Source: Verrucomicrobiota bacterium
GTDB lineage: Bacteria > Verrucomicrobiota > Verrucomicrobiia > Opitutales > Opitutaceae
DNA: 64,000 nucleotides
Direction: 5' to 3'
NCBI GenBank assembly: GCA_023457715.1
Contig: JAEWKR010000068.1
Coordinates: 21,969 to 85,968, forward strand
The translations under genes were made by a program, and so were the position numbers. The notes beneath the pieces are model-generated. The model did no database searches and had not been told where the DNA came from. It worked only from the letters and a program-made list of their open reading frames with translations. Shown in pieces: positions 25,468 through 34,128 of this stretch; the first letter of the stretch is position 1, and each line of letters starts with the position of its first letter.

Positions 25468-27329
25468 GCGAGGGTTCCCCCCTGCCAGCCGGACAGCATC
25501 TCGGCGCACCAGAGCAGCTGGCGATGGTCGTGGCTGCCGCGCCGGTGCTCGCGCCGGGCGGCGAGGAGGGAAGGGTGATGGAGGCCCCGAATCTTCGACT
25601 CGCCGGTCGCAAGCACGGTGCTCTCCCGCAGCCACGCCCCCAGGGGCACGCCGAAGCCCTTCTTGCGCCGCCCGATGATCGCCTCCGGCAGGACGCCTTC
25701 GAGTGCCCGCTTCAGCAGGTATTTCGTTTTCCCGCCGCGCAGCTTCCAGCACCAGGGCAGTCGGCGTGCGAAATCGACGAGATCCCGGTCGAGGAAAGGC
25801 GAGCGGACCTCCAGCCCATGCAGCATGCTCGCGCGATCGACCTTGGTCAGGAGGTCGTCAGGCAGATAGAGTCGGGTGTAGAACTGCAGCGCGCGATCCA
25901 CCATGTGCGCGGCCCCGGCGCCGTCCCAAAGCGCGATGGCCTCCGAATACACCTCCTCCAGATCGATCGGTCCGCCGAGGAGCTCCGCCAGATCCCCGGC
26001 CTCGACCGGACTCAGCCACTGCGGATGCCATACGGCGGCCCGATGATCCATGCCACGCAGGAAGCGCTTGAGTTTGAAATCCGCGCTCAGATTCCGGTGC
26101 CCCACCGGTAACCGCGCGGCGACCAGGCTGATGGCGCGATGCACGGGCCGGGGCATGACTGCGGCGTAGCGTTGGGCCCAGCGCAGCGCGCGGAACGTGT
26201 CGTATCCGGCAAACAGCTCGTCGCCGCCGTCGCCACCCAGCGCGACGCCGACGTGCCTCCGGGCGAGCCCGGCGAGTGCGAAAGTCGGCAGAATCGAGGC
26301 ATCGCCGACCGGCTCGTCGAGCCCGGCCCGCAGCCGGGGGAGCAGTCGCGTCATCGCCTCGCGGTCGACCGTCGCGAGGTGGTGCGATGTGCCCAGCGTC
26401 TCCGCTGCGTGGCGCGCGGATGCGGATTCGTCGAAGCTCGGTTCCGGGAAGCCGATGGTGAAGCTCGCGACGTTGCCGCGACCCAGCTGCTCGACGGCCA
26501 GCGCCGCCACGGCCGAGGAGTCGATCCCCCCGCTCAGGAGAACGCCAACGGGCACGTCGGCCACGAGCTGCCGGCGGACCGCGGCCCGCAGCCGTTCGCG
26601 CAGTTCGTCTGCCAAACGGTCCTCCGCGCGCGGATCATCCGTCTCCGTCGGCTCGAGTAAGAACTCCCAGTACGCAGCCACCGAGAGCGCCCCGCTCTCC
26701 ACGTCGTAGGTCAACGTGTGGCCGGCGGGCAGCTTCCACACGCCCGCCAGCATGGTCCGGGGGGCGGGAATGAAGCCGTACCCGAAGTATTTCTGCAGCG
26801 TGAGCCGGTCCGGCGTCGTGGGGCAGGAGGGATGCGCCCGCAGCGCCCCCAGTTCCGAGGCAAAGAGAAAGCACCCGTGGTGGAGCGCGTAATACAACGG
26901 CTTCTCCCCGAGTCGGTCCCGGGAGCCGAAGAGCCGCCCCGACTCCTGGTCGTGGATCATGAACGCCCACATGCCGTCCAGCTTGCGGGGCAGGTCGTCC
27001 CTCCATTCCCGATACCCATGCAGCAGCACCTCGGTGTCGGAATGGTCGGAGCGGAAACGGTGCCCGCGGGCGACCAGATCCTGGCGCAACTCCCGCGCGT
27101 TGTAGATCTCGCCGTTGAAGGTGACCGCCAGCCGTCCGTCCGCGGTGCGCATGGGTTGCGCGCCGCCCGCCCGATCGAGGATGGCGAGCCGGGTATGGCC
27201 AAGGTGCACGCGTTGCGCGTCGTCGCGCCAGCCGCCCTCCCCATCCGGTCCCCGGTGGGAGAGGCGCCCGGTCATGGCTTCCAGCACCCCCGGCCGGGTG
27301 GGCCCCACGTATCCAAGGATGCCGCACAT
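25464..27329 (-). CDS. asnB: Asparagine synthetase (glutamine-hydrolysing)
   Basis: 621-aa class II amidotransferase. The mature N-terminus MCGILGYVG gives Cys2 as glutaminase nucleophile, with RGPDGEG and FNGEIYN in the glutaminase domain. The synthetase domain has the PP-loop LLSGGIDSSAVA and the GGDGGDELFAGYD loop. AsnB homologues outside amino-acid metabolism often sit in polysaccharide loci, where they may amidate sugars or peptides. Here the gene lies 8 bp after a GT2 gene and overlaps the TPR membrane protein gene, which favours such a special role, though plain asparagine synthesis is possible. Confidence 0.93.
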   Translation of the reverse strand: MCGILGYVGPTRPGVLEAMTGRLSHRGPDGEGGWRDDAQRVHLGHTRLAILDRAGGAQPMRTADGRLAVTFNGEIYNARELRQDLVARGHRFRSDHSDTEVLLHGYREWRDDLPRKLDGMWAFMIHDQESGRLFGSRDRLGEKPLYYALHHGCFLFASELGALRAHPSCPTTPDRLTLQKYFGYGFIPAPRTMLAGVWKLPAGHTLTYDVESGALSVAAYWEFLLEPTETDDPRAEDRLADELRERLRAAVRRQLVADVPVGVLLSGGIDSSAVAALAVEQLGRGNVASFTIGFPEPSFDESASARHAAETLGTSHHLATVDREAMTRLLPRLRAGLDEPVGDASILPTFALAGLARRHVGVALGGDGGDELFAGYDTFRALRWAQRYAAVMPRPVHRAISLVAARLPVGHRNLSADFKLKRFLRGMDHRAAVWHPQWLSPVEAGDLAELLGGPIDLEEVYSEAIALWDGAGAAHMVDRALQFYTRLYLPDDLLTKVDRASMLHGLEVRSPFLDRDLVDFARRLPWCWKLRGGKTKYLLKRALEGVLPEAIIGRRKKGFGVPLGAWLRESTVLATGESKIRGLHHPSLLAARREHRRGSHDHRQLLWCAEMLSGWQGGTLA

Positions 27330-27337
27330 GGGGACGA

Positions 27338-28348
27338 TCAGCAGGAGCGGCCGATCCGCGTTTCGCCGGGCGGGGCCAGGTTGACGGTCGAGCGCACCCG
27401 GTAGGTGCGTTTGCCCGGGGTCTCGTGATAAATGCGCAGGTTCATCTCCGCGATGAGGCCGAGGAGGAGGCAAAGGACGCCGGTGAAGAACATGGTCGCC
27501 CACAGGAGGGGCAGCGGCGTCTCGATGAACGATTTGCCGCCCCAGAACTTGTAGTAGAGCATCGCCCCCGCTGCCCCCAGGCTCACGGCAAGGCTGATCA
27601 CGCCGCAGGTGCCGAAGACGTAGATCGGCTTCTGCGCGAAACGCTGCAGGAACATGAGCACGAACAGGTCCAGCAGCACCTTCAGGATGCGGTTCAGCCC
27701 ATAATTGGAGGTGCCCGCCCGGCGCGGAAAATGATTCACCGGCAGCTCCGCGATCCGCGCGCCGTTCCAACTCGCGTACACGGGGATGAACCGATGCATT
27801 TCGCCGTAGAGGCGCACGTCTGCGAGCGCGTCGCGCCGGTACGCTTTCAGGGTGCAGCCGTAGTCATGCAGGGCGACGCCGGTGACGAGCGAGATCAGGG
27901 CATTGGCCACGCGGCTGGGGAGGACCCGCCACAGGCCGTGATCCCGCCGCCGGACCCGCCAGCCGGAAACGACCTCAAAGCCTTCTTCGAGGAGCCGAAG
28001 CAGGCGCCCGATGTCGGCCGGGTCGTTCTGCAGATCTCCGTCCATGGTGACCACCACCTCGCCCCTCGCGTGATCCACTCCTGCCATCAGCGCCGCGGTC
28101 TGGCCCGAATTGCGGCGCAGGTTGATTCCCTTCAACCAGGGCCTTCCGGGGCCGAGTTCCTGCAGGAGGGAGGCCGAATCGTCGGTGCTTCCATCGTTCA
28201 CGATCACCACCTCGTAGGCGCGGCCCAGCTGCGCCAGGTGGTGCTCCAGCCGACCCACCAATTCCCGCAGTGACGCGGCTTCATTGAAGCAGGGAATGAC
28301 CACCGAAAGCGCGGGTGAGGAATCTGGCACGGCGGAAAGGTCAGGCAA
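27338..28348 (-). CDS. Family 2 glycosyltransferase, GtrB/ArnC/DPM1-like
   Basis: 336-aa polyprenyl-phosphate glycosyltransferase. The GT-A domain shows VVIPCFNEAASL, VIVNDGSTDDS and the metal-binding MDGDLQNDP, with HDYGCTLKAYRRDAL and the QxxxR-like AGTSNYGLNRI later. Two C-terminal transmembrane helices (about 238-262 and 273-297) anchor it. Family members transfer a sugar from a nucleotide donor to undecaprenyl phosphate. A TTG at 28348 (overlapping the regulator gene by 8 bp) or a GTG at 28330 is the start. Downstream lie asnB and a TPR membrane protein, suggesting a surface glycan modification unit. Confidence 0.9.
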   Translation of the reverse strand: MPDLSAVPDSSPALSVVIPCFNEAASLRELVGRLEHHLAQLGRAYEVVIVNDGSTDDSASLLQELGPGRPWLKGINLRRNSGQTAALMAGVDHARGEVVVTMDGDLQNDPADIGRLLRLLEEGFEVVSGWRVRRRDHGLWRVLPSRVANALISLVTGVALHDYGCTLKAYRRDALADVRLYGEMHRFIPVYASWNGARIAELPVNHFPRRAGTSNYGLNRILKVLLDLFVLMFLQRFAQKPIYVFGTCGVISLAVSLGAAGAMLYYKFWGGKSFIETPLPLLWATMFFTGVLCLLLGLIAEMNLRIYHETPGKRTYRVRSTVNLAPPGETRIGRSC

Positions 28349-28988
28349 TGTCGATGAGCCCGCGCTGCACGGCGACCACGAGGGCCTCGGTGCGCGCGGC
28401 CACGTTCAGTTTGGAAAAGATATTGGTCACATGAATCTTGACGGTGCCCTCCGTCACCCCGAGCAGTGAACCGATCTCCTTGTTGCTGCGGCCCTGCCCG
28501 ATCAGTGAAAGCACTTCCGTCTCCCGCTCCGAAAGCGGCGAGATCGGCCGTTCGCTGAGGGCCGAGGCCAGCTCGGGCGGGACATACCGCTCGCCGGCGT
28601 ACACCCGCCGGATGGCGTCGAGCAGCTGGGACAGGTTCATGTTCTTGACCACGAACCCCGCCGCGCCGGCCTTGAAAGTCTGATACACCTCTTCGCCCCG
28701 GGCGTAATTGCTGAAGACCACAATGCGCGCGGAATGGAACTCCTTGCGCAATGCGCGGATGGCCTCGAGCCCGCCCATCCCGCGCATGCGCAGATCCATG
28801 ATCACGACGTCTGGACGATGCTCCCGGTAGGCGGCGATCGCGTCCTCCCCGCTGTCCACCTCGGCCACGACCTCCAGGTCGGGCTGGGCGGACGCGGCGA
28901 AGACGAGACCCATCCGCATCACCATGTGGTCGTCGACCACGAGGAGCTGGATCTTTTCCTGCGGCTTGGCGGCGGGGGGCGGGCTCAT
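28341..28988 (-). CDS. NarL/FixJ-type response regulator
   Basis: 215 aa. The receiver domain has Asp19-Asp20, phospho-acceptor Asp65 (VVIMDLRM), Ser93 and Lys115 (GFVVKNM). The C-terminal LuxR helix-turn-helix (about 150-210) has LSERETEVLSLIGQGRSNKE and TVKIHVTNIFSKL. It overlaps the sensor kinase gene by 4 bp (ATGA) and is the evident partner. NarL-type dimers bind short inverted repeats; the two AC(T)AAAGT palindromes upstream of the kinase and of the divergent operon are natural candidate sites. Confidence 0.93.
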   Translation of the reverse strand: MSPPPAAKPQEKIQLLVVDDHMVMRMGLVFAASAQPDLEVVAEVDSGEDAIAAYREHRPDVVIMDLRMRGMGGLEAIRALRKEFHSARIVVFSNYARGEEVYQTFKAGAAGFVVKNMNLSQLLDAIRRVYAGERYVPPELASALSERPISPLSERETEVLSLIGQGRSNKEIGSLLGVTEGTVKIHVTNIFSKLNVAARTEALVVAVQRGLIDIA

Positions 28989-31900
28989 GGCTTGGCGGCG
29001 AAGGCGGGGACGAACACCTGGATCGTCGTGCCGGCGCCGGGAGTACTCGCGATGCGCAGCTCGGCGTGGATGGAGCGGGCGCGCGTCTCGAGGCCGCGCA
29101 GGCCGAAATGGCCCTCGATTTGACGGCTGCTGGGAAGGTCGAAGCCACAGCCGTCATCGCGCACCGTGAGCTTTACGGCGCCTTGATCGACCTGCAGCGT
29201 CACGTCGACCCGCCGCGCGTGAGCGTGTTTCACGGCATTGGTGATGGCCTCCTGCGCAATGCGCAAAAGGTGGTGCTGCACCTCGGCGGGAAGCGATACC
29301 GGACAGGTCGGCATGGCCAGGTTGATGACGACCGGACCGGCGTTGATGTATCCGGCGAGTTTGCCGAGTGCCTGATCGAGCGTGGAGTTCTGGAGCAGGG
29401 GCGACTCGAGGTTCCACACCGCGTGCTGCACCTCCTCGCGCGAATAGGACAGCATGTTGCGCATCACCCGCAACTGACCCCGGAGCTCAGGGGTGAGCGC
29501 CGCATGATTCAGCGTCGTTTCCAGGTGCAGGAGGGTGCCGCTCAGGCCCTGCTGGAGGCTGTCGTGGATCTCGCCGGCGAGACGGCTGCGTTCGGCCAGA
29601 GTCGCGGCATGGCGCGTTTCCTCGTTCAGCTTCTCCATTGTCGCCTCGAGTTCCCGGGTGCGTTTTAGGACGAGGGCTTCGAGCTCCTGGTTGCGCTTGA
29701 GGGAGCGTTGATTCAGCCAGCGCGCGCTGCCCATGACCGCGAGGAGCAGCAACCCGGCATAGCCGGCGTAGCTGAGCGGCCTCCGATACCAGGGTGGATC
29801 GACGACAAACCTGAGCCGGAACGGGGCGGCGGCCGCATCCCGCGCGCTCTCCTCCCGGATTTCGAGCTGGTAGTCGCCATCGCGCAGCTTGGGAAAACGG
29901 AGCACCATGCTGGGATCCAATGCCGTCCGCGGCTCGGCGTCGCCAAGGCGATAGCGGTACAGCGGAGGAAACCTCCAGGCATACGTCCCGGAGAAAAAGC
30001 GGAAGCTCAGGCTGTTGTCGTCGTAGGAAAAGCGAAACCTTCTCTCTGGTTCGACCGGCGCCCCGAGCAGCTCGCGGTTGCGCTGATCGGCGAACATCGA
30101 GACGAGCAGGGGACGCGGGGTGCGCCTCGGGGTCGGCGGGCGCGGTTCCACGTGATAGAGCGACCGACCGCTGTGCAGCCAGACGTCGTTGCCAGGCAGC
30201 ACCGTCACCACGGGATACGAATCGTTGCGCAACTCGTACGTGGTCGCATCGACGCGGTAGCTTCCGGCTTCCGGCACGAACGTCACGACGCCGCGGGTAT
30301 GGGTGGCCCACAGTACGCCCTGCTCGTCCTCGGTCACCCGCGCGATCCAGTGCGGCGAACGGGCCAGCAGCGCGTCGAGGGCCGGCGCCGCGACCAGACT
30401 GCCCTGCTTTTCATCGTAGTAAGCGCGGTTTCCCGCGGAGCCGCTGAACACGACCGTCGAGCCGATGGCCCCGATGTTCGTCCATTGCCCGCCCTTCCAC
30501 GGAAGCTCAATCCGTTCCAGGGTCAGGGTGTCGTCACGCCAGAGGAGTCGGGCGACGTTGTCGGCACCCATTTCGACCCAGATCGCCTCGCGCACCGTCG
30601 TGACAATGGGCGCATCACCCACGCCTTCGATCCGCGTCGCGCATTCGGCCCACCGCCCGGCGCGGTGGCGAAAGGCCGCAATTTCGCGACTCCCGATGGC
30701 GATGCACACGTCGGACGCCACAAATTCAATTCGCGCGATATTCTCCTGTCGGCCGATGACGTCCATCGCGCCGTCGGCCCCCACCGCGAACAGCGCGTTG
30801 CCGTCAGCCACCAGCAGATGCTCGCCGCGGGTCGCCAGCGCGGCCACGCGTCCTTCCGGAATATTCCCGAACGGCCGCGCCCGGGAGGGTGCGCCGGGGC
30901 CGCTGCTCGCGAATTCGAAAAGGGAGCGACCCGACACCACCAACCGCCTGCCGTTCCAGAGCAGGATTCGTGGCCACACCACGTTCAGCCCCAACGATTG
31001 GCCAAAACTCGTGAGGGCGGAATCGTAGACGATCCGGTAGACGGAGTTTTCGCCCATCGCCCAAAGCACGCCGGGCTCATTGCTGGCGACGGCCCCCACC
31101 GCTGGCAGGTGCGCCGGTGGCAGATGCCAGCGCAGCGTTCCGTCCCCCGCCACAACATACAGCCCCTTCCCTGCGATCGTCACCGCTACCCCTCCCTCGA
31201 CCAGGCGGCACATGCCTGCGATCCTGCCGTGGAGGTCGTGGTGAACTTGCGGCGCCCAGGGCGACGCCCTCACCCCGTCCACCACGAGCAGCCGCCCATC
31301 TTGCAACGCGAGCAATGCGGCGGTCTCCCCGAGGCGGATGGCCCGCTCGACGATGCTCCCCTCGAGACCGGGAATGGAGATGGTTTCGATCTGCCCGGTG
31401 TCCGGATGGATTTCCCGCAGCTGGCGATCCTGACAGGAAACGAAGATCCGGTCCCCCACGCGAAAACACGCGGCGACCCTTGGCAGTTCGAAGAACTGGT
31501 TCTGGCGCCGCGCGTAGTCCCAATAGACCACGCCGTTCAGCTCGTGGAAAAACACTCCGCTGCGCGTCGGCAGGATGTCATTGAAAGCAGTCACCTTGGT
31601 CCACGCCGGCGCGTCGTTTGGGACCAAAGGATGGGCGCGAAGGTTTCCTTCCTGGGTTTGCTCGGCGATTCCCCACGACGCCCGGCCACCGTAAAAGTAG
31701 GTGCCGTCCACGACGCGCAGCGTTGTCATCAGCGTGCGATTCGCCGGGTTGGCATCGATCCGGTCGACCCATGTGGTGTCATTCAGCACCGCATACACGC
31801 CATCGTACATCACCGCGAAGCGGCCATAGGAATCGAAGCCCAGGCGAACGCCGCGGGGAACCTTGCCGATTTCCTCCAAGGAGTAGGCCCGGATGAAGGG

Positions 31901-32053
31901 CAATCCCCGGACGCCCTCGGCGTGCACCAGCCCGACGGTTCCGAGCCAGAGCGCCCACCACGCGATGGCCGGGATGAGCCAGGCGGCCCGAGGGCAGGAG
32001 GTTCGGGGCTTGGGCGGCACGGGCGCAGAGGGGGGCGGTTCGGGGTGGGGCAT
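28985..32053 (-). CDS. Sensor histidine kinase with beta-propeller and Y_Y_Y sensor
   Basis: About 1022 aa. A signal or anchor segment lies near residues 25-45, followed by roughly 600 residues of short beta-propeller-like repeats and a Y_Y_Y-type domain (RFRFSYDDNSLSFRFFSGTY). One transmembrane helix comes next, then a coiled coil and HisKA_3 with RLAGEIHDSLQQG (His830). The HATPase carries EAITNAVKHAHA, RDDGCGFD and GLRGLETRA. This is the architecture of periplasmic carbohydrate sensors, but with a NarL-type partner gene instead of a fused AraC domain. The ATG at 32053 gives a sensible leader. It is divergent from the DUF1080 sugar operon. Confidence 0.9.
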   Translation of the reverse strand: MPHPEPPPSAPVPPKPRTSCPRAAWLIPAIAWWALWLGTVGLVHAEGVRGLPFIRAYSLEEIGKVPRGVRLGFDSYGRFAVMYDGVYAVLNDTTWVDRIDANPANRTLMTTLRVVDGTYFYGGRASWGIAEQTQEGNLRAHPLVPNDAPAWTKVTAFNDILPTRSGVFFHELNGVVYWDYARRQNQFFELPRVAACFRVGDRIFVSCQDRQLREIHPDTGQIETISIPGLEGSIVERAIRLGETAALLALQDGRLLVVDGVRASPWAPQVHHDLHGRIAGMCRLVEGGVAVTIAGKGLYVVAGDGTLRWHLPPAHLPAVGAVASNEPGVLWAMGENSVYRIVYDSALTSFGQSLGLNVVWPRILLWNGRRLVVSGRSLFEFASSGPGAPSRARPFGNIPEGRVAALATRGEHLLVADGNALFAVGADGAMDVIGRQENIARIEFVASDVCIAIGSREIAAFRHRAGRWAECATRIEGVGDAPIVTTVREAIWVEMGADNVARLLWRDDTLTLERIELPWKGGQWTNIGAIGSTVVFSGSAGNRAYYDEKQGSLVAAPALDALLARSPHWIARVTEDEQGVLWATHTRGVVTFVPEAGSYRVDATTYELRNDSYPVVTVLPGNDVWLHSGRSLYHVEPRPPTPRRTPRPLLVSMFADQRNRELLGAPVEPERRFRFSYDDNSLSFRFFSGTYAWRFPPLYRYRLGDAEPRTALDPSMVLRFPKLRDGDYQLEIREESARDAAAAPFRLRFVVDPPWYRRPLSYAGYAGLLLLAVMGSARWLNQRSLKRNQELEALVLKRTRELEATMEKLNEETRHAATLAERSRLAGEIHDSLQQGLSGTLLHLETTLNHAALTPELRGQLRVMRNMLSYSREEVQHAVWNLESPLLQNSTLDQALGKLAGYINAGPVVINLAMPTCPVSLPAEVQHHLLRIAQEAITNAVKHAHARRVDVTLQVDQGAVKLTVRDDGCGFDLPSSRQIEGHFGLRGLETRARSIHAELRIASTPGAGTTIQVFVPAFAAKP

Positions 32054-32119
32054 TGGAGGGGGCCAACGCGATGTGGTTCGAGAATGCCGGCCAGCTGGAG
32101 CAGTACCAGCAAGGAGCAA

Positions 32120-32297
32120 CCACTATAACTAAAGTTATGTCGGGCGACCGCGATGGACCGCGGGCGGCCCACCCGCCTGGGTGCTGCGCGTGCCACGGCC
32201 GTCCCCCCCCCCGCCGTTCGGGAGAACGTGGAAGGAGGCCCGGCGCCGCCCGGACCGACGCCTCCCGCCCGCGCCCCCCGCCACTATGACTAAAGTC
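32120..32297. promoter_or_regulatory. Pair of ACTAAAGT palindromes between divergent operons
   Basis: The first site, ATAACTAAAGTTAT (32125-32138), has 6-bp arms around AA. The second, GACTAAAGTC (32288-32297), has 4-bp arms around AA. Both are preceded by CCACTAT, giving a 16-mer conserved at 15 of 16 positions, 161 bp apart. One lies about 70 bp from the kinase start, the other about 50 bp from the DUF1080 start, so each promoter has one site. They are likely operators, perhaps for the adjacent NarL-type regulator. Confidence 0.6.
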
Positions 32298-32343
32298 TGT
32301 TTGCCCTCCAGTTGATGCCCGTGTCCGTTGGGCATCCCTGCTT

Positions 32344-33078
32344 ATGAACCCTGTCCGCTTCATCCCCCTGCTGGTGTTGTTTTTCGCCGTTTCGGCCCGA
32401 GCCGACGCGGATTGGACGGATCTCCTTGCCGGCAACCGGACCGATGCGTGGCGTTCGGCGCGCGGCGATGGCTTCCCCTCACGTGGCTGGACCTTGGTGG
32501 ACGGGGTGCTGACGATTCACAAGGCGGCAGGAGAGGAAGCCCGCGGCGGGGGCGACATCATCACCCGCGCCCGTTATGCAAACTTCGAGCTGGAGCTGGA
32601 GTTTCTCATGACGCCGGGGTGCAACAGCGGCATCAAGTTCTTCGTCCAGCCCAGCCTTTCCCCGATCGATCGGATCACGGGCAAGCCGACCCCGATCGGT
32701 TCGGCCATTGGGCCGGAATTTCAGATCCTCGACGATCTGAGGCATCCGGACGCCAAGGCGGGCCGCGAGGGCAACCGCACCGTCGGATCACTCTACGACC
32801 TGATTCCCGCTGATCCGGGGAAGGTCGTGAAGCCGATGGGGGAGTGGAACCACGCTCGCATCGTCGCGCGCGGTGCGCAGGTCGCATTCTGGCTGAACGG
32901 CCGGCCGATGCTGGAGTTCGATCGCCACTCCGCGGCGTTCCGTGCTCTCGTCGGCCGCAGCAAGTACAAGGACATTCCGGAATTTGGCGAGTGGGTGGAC
33001 GGCCACATCCTGCTGCAGGATCACGGCGATGAAGTTTCCTTCCGGAGCATCCGCATTCGCCAGCTCTCGAGCAACTAA
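32344..33078 (+). CDS. Secreted DUF1080 (3-keto-disaccharide hydrolase family) protein
   Basis: 244 aa with a signal peptide (about 1-21, FIPLLVLFFAVSARA) and one DUF1080 jelly-roll domain: FELELEFLMTPGCNSGIKFF, EFQILDD, LYDLIPAD, EWNHARIVARG and GHILLQDHG. The family contains glycoside-cleaving and binding proteins and often sits beside Gfo/Idh/MocA oxidoreductases, as here; the pair could oxidise and then cleave glycosides. It is the first gene of the plus-strand operon. A GATGCCC/GGGCATC hairpin (32314-32336) lies just before its start. Confidence 0.88.
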   Translation: MNPVRFIPLLVLFFAVSARADADWTDLLAGNRTDAWRSARGDGFPSRGWTLVDGVLTIHKAAGEEARGGGDIITRARYANFELELEFLMTPGCNSGIKFFVQPSLSPIDRITGKPTPIGSAIGPEFQILDDLRHPDAKAGREGNRTVGSLYDLIPADPGKVVKPMGEWNHARIVARGAQVAFWLNGRPMLEFDRHSAAFRALVGRSKYKDIPEFGEWVDGHILLQDHGDEVSFRSIRIRQLSSN

Positions 33079-33096
33079 CCCCGACTTCCCTTCAGC

Positions 33097-34128
33097 ATGT
33101 CCGCACTTCATCGTCGCGAATTCATCAAACGCGCCGCCTGGGCCACGGCGGCCTGCGCCGTGTTCCCTCCCCGCCTGCTGCGCGCGGCGGCGCCGGAAAA
33201 GGTGAACCTCGCGTGCTGCGGCATCGGCAATCGCGGCCGGGACGTGATCAAGGCACTGCAGGCCACCGGCCTCGCCAATATTGTGGCTCTCTGCGATACC
33301 GATGTGGGCGCTCCGCACACCCGTGAAATCCTCCAGTTGTTTCCGGACGTGCCGCGGTTCACCGATTTCCGGCAGCTGTTCGACCGCGCGGCCGGAAGCT
33401 TCGACGCGGTCTGCATCTCGACGCCCGACTTCTCGCACTTTCCCATCGCCATGCTGGCGATGTCCCAGGCCAAGCACGTGTACTGCGAGAAGCCGATGGG
33501 GCAGAGCTTCCGCGAAATCGACCTGATGATGGCGGCGGAACGGAAGTACAAGGTCGCGGCCCAGATGGGCAACCAGGGGCACTCGGAGGCCAACTATTTT
33601 CAGTTCAAGGCATGGACGGAGGCCGGGGTGATCCGGAACGTCACGAAGATCACGGCCTTCATGAACTCGCGCCGCCGCTGGCATGGCATGACGGTGAACG
33701 GTCCGCTCCCGGCCGAAACCGTGCCCGGGTCATTGAACTGGGATGCGTGGCTCTCCACGCTCGAACCCCGCGACTACAACAAAGGCTATGTGAATGGGGA
33801 CTGGCGCTCCTGGTACCATCTCGGAAACGGGGCGCTCGGCGACTGGGGCGCCCATCTCTTCGACACCGCGCATGAGTTTCTGCAGCTGGGGCTGCCCACG
33901 GAAGTGGAGCCCACGCTCGAAGGTTGGAGCCCGTATCTCTTTCCCCAGGCCTCGACATGTTCGTCAAAATCAACCGCATCGCGGCCGCCAACCGACCGTT
34001 CATCGGCCTGGAGGAATTGGCAGCGCCGTTGCTGCAATTGGTCCCCGCTGGGCGGATCCCACTTTCATGAAGATCATACGTTTCCTGGACAACAACGGAG
34101 TCGAAGGGCTGGGGGCACTCAGCGATGA
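33097..34128 (+). pseudogene. Truncated secreted Gfo/Idh/MocA oxidoreductase
   Basis: The first 288 or so residues are a normal member of this NAD(P)-dependent family. They include an RR leader (LHRREFIKRAAWA), a Rossmann motif CCGIGNRG, CEKPMGQ and the HLFDTAHEFLQLG region. After LFPQAST the reading frame turns into Cys/Ser/Arg-rich sequence with no family likeness, and it overlaps the next gene by 62 bp. Full-length relatives have some 130-150 further residues. In another frame the same DNA reads as the end of a different protein (next entry). A deletion has apparently fused two genes out of frame. The protein may be non-functional, or the fault may lie in the assembly. Confidence 0.75.
33957..34070 (+). 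pseudogene. 3' remnant of a lost gene, in a shifted frame
   Basis: From about 33957 a second frame reads MFVKINRIAAANRP, then EELAAPLLQLVPAGRIPLS and stops with a TGA that overlaps the FAH start by 4 bp (ATGA), as a true upstream operon gene would. The residues resemble the C-terminus of a dehydrogenase-like enzyme, but the fragment is too short to name. It suggests that a gene once lay here and most of it was deleted together with the end of the oxidoreductase. Confidence 0.5.

Noticed and set aside
33097..34128. Natural short variant of Gfo/Idh/MocA
   Set aside because: The sequence beyond LFPQAST is low-quality reading and overlaps the next gene by 62 bp, while another frame there makes better sense as a gene tail.
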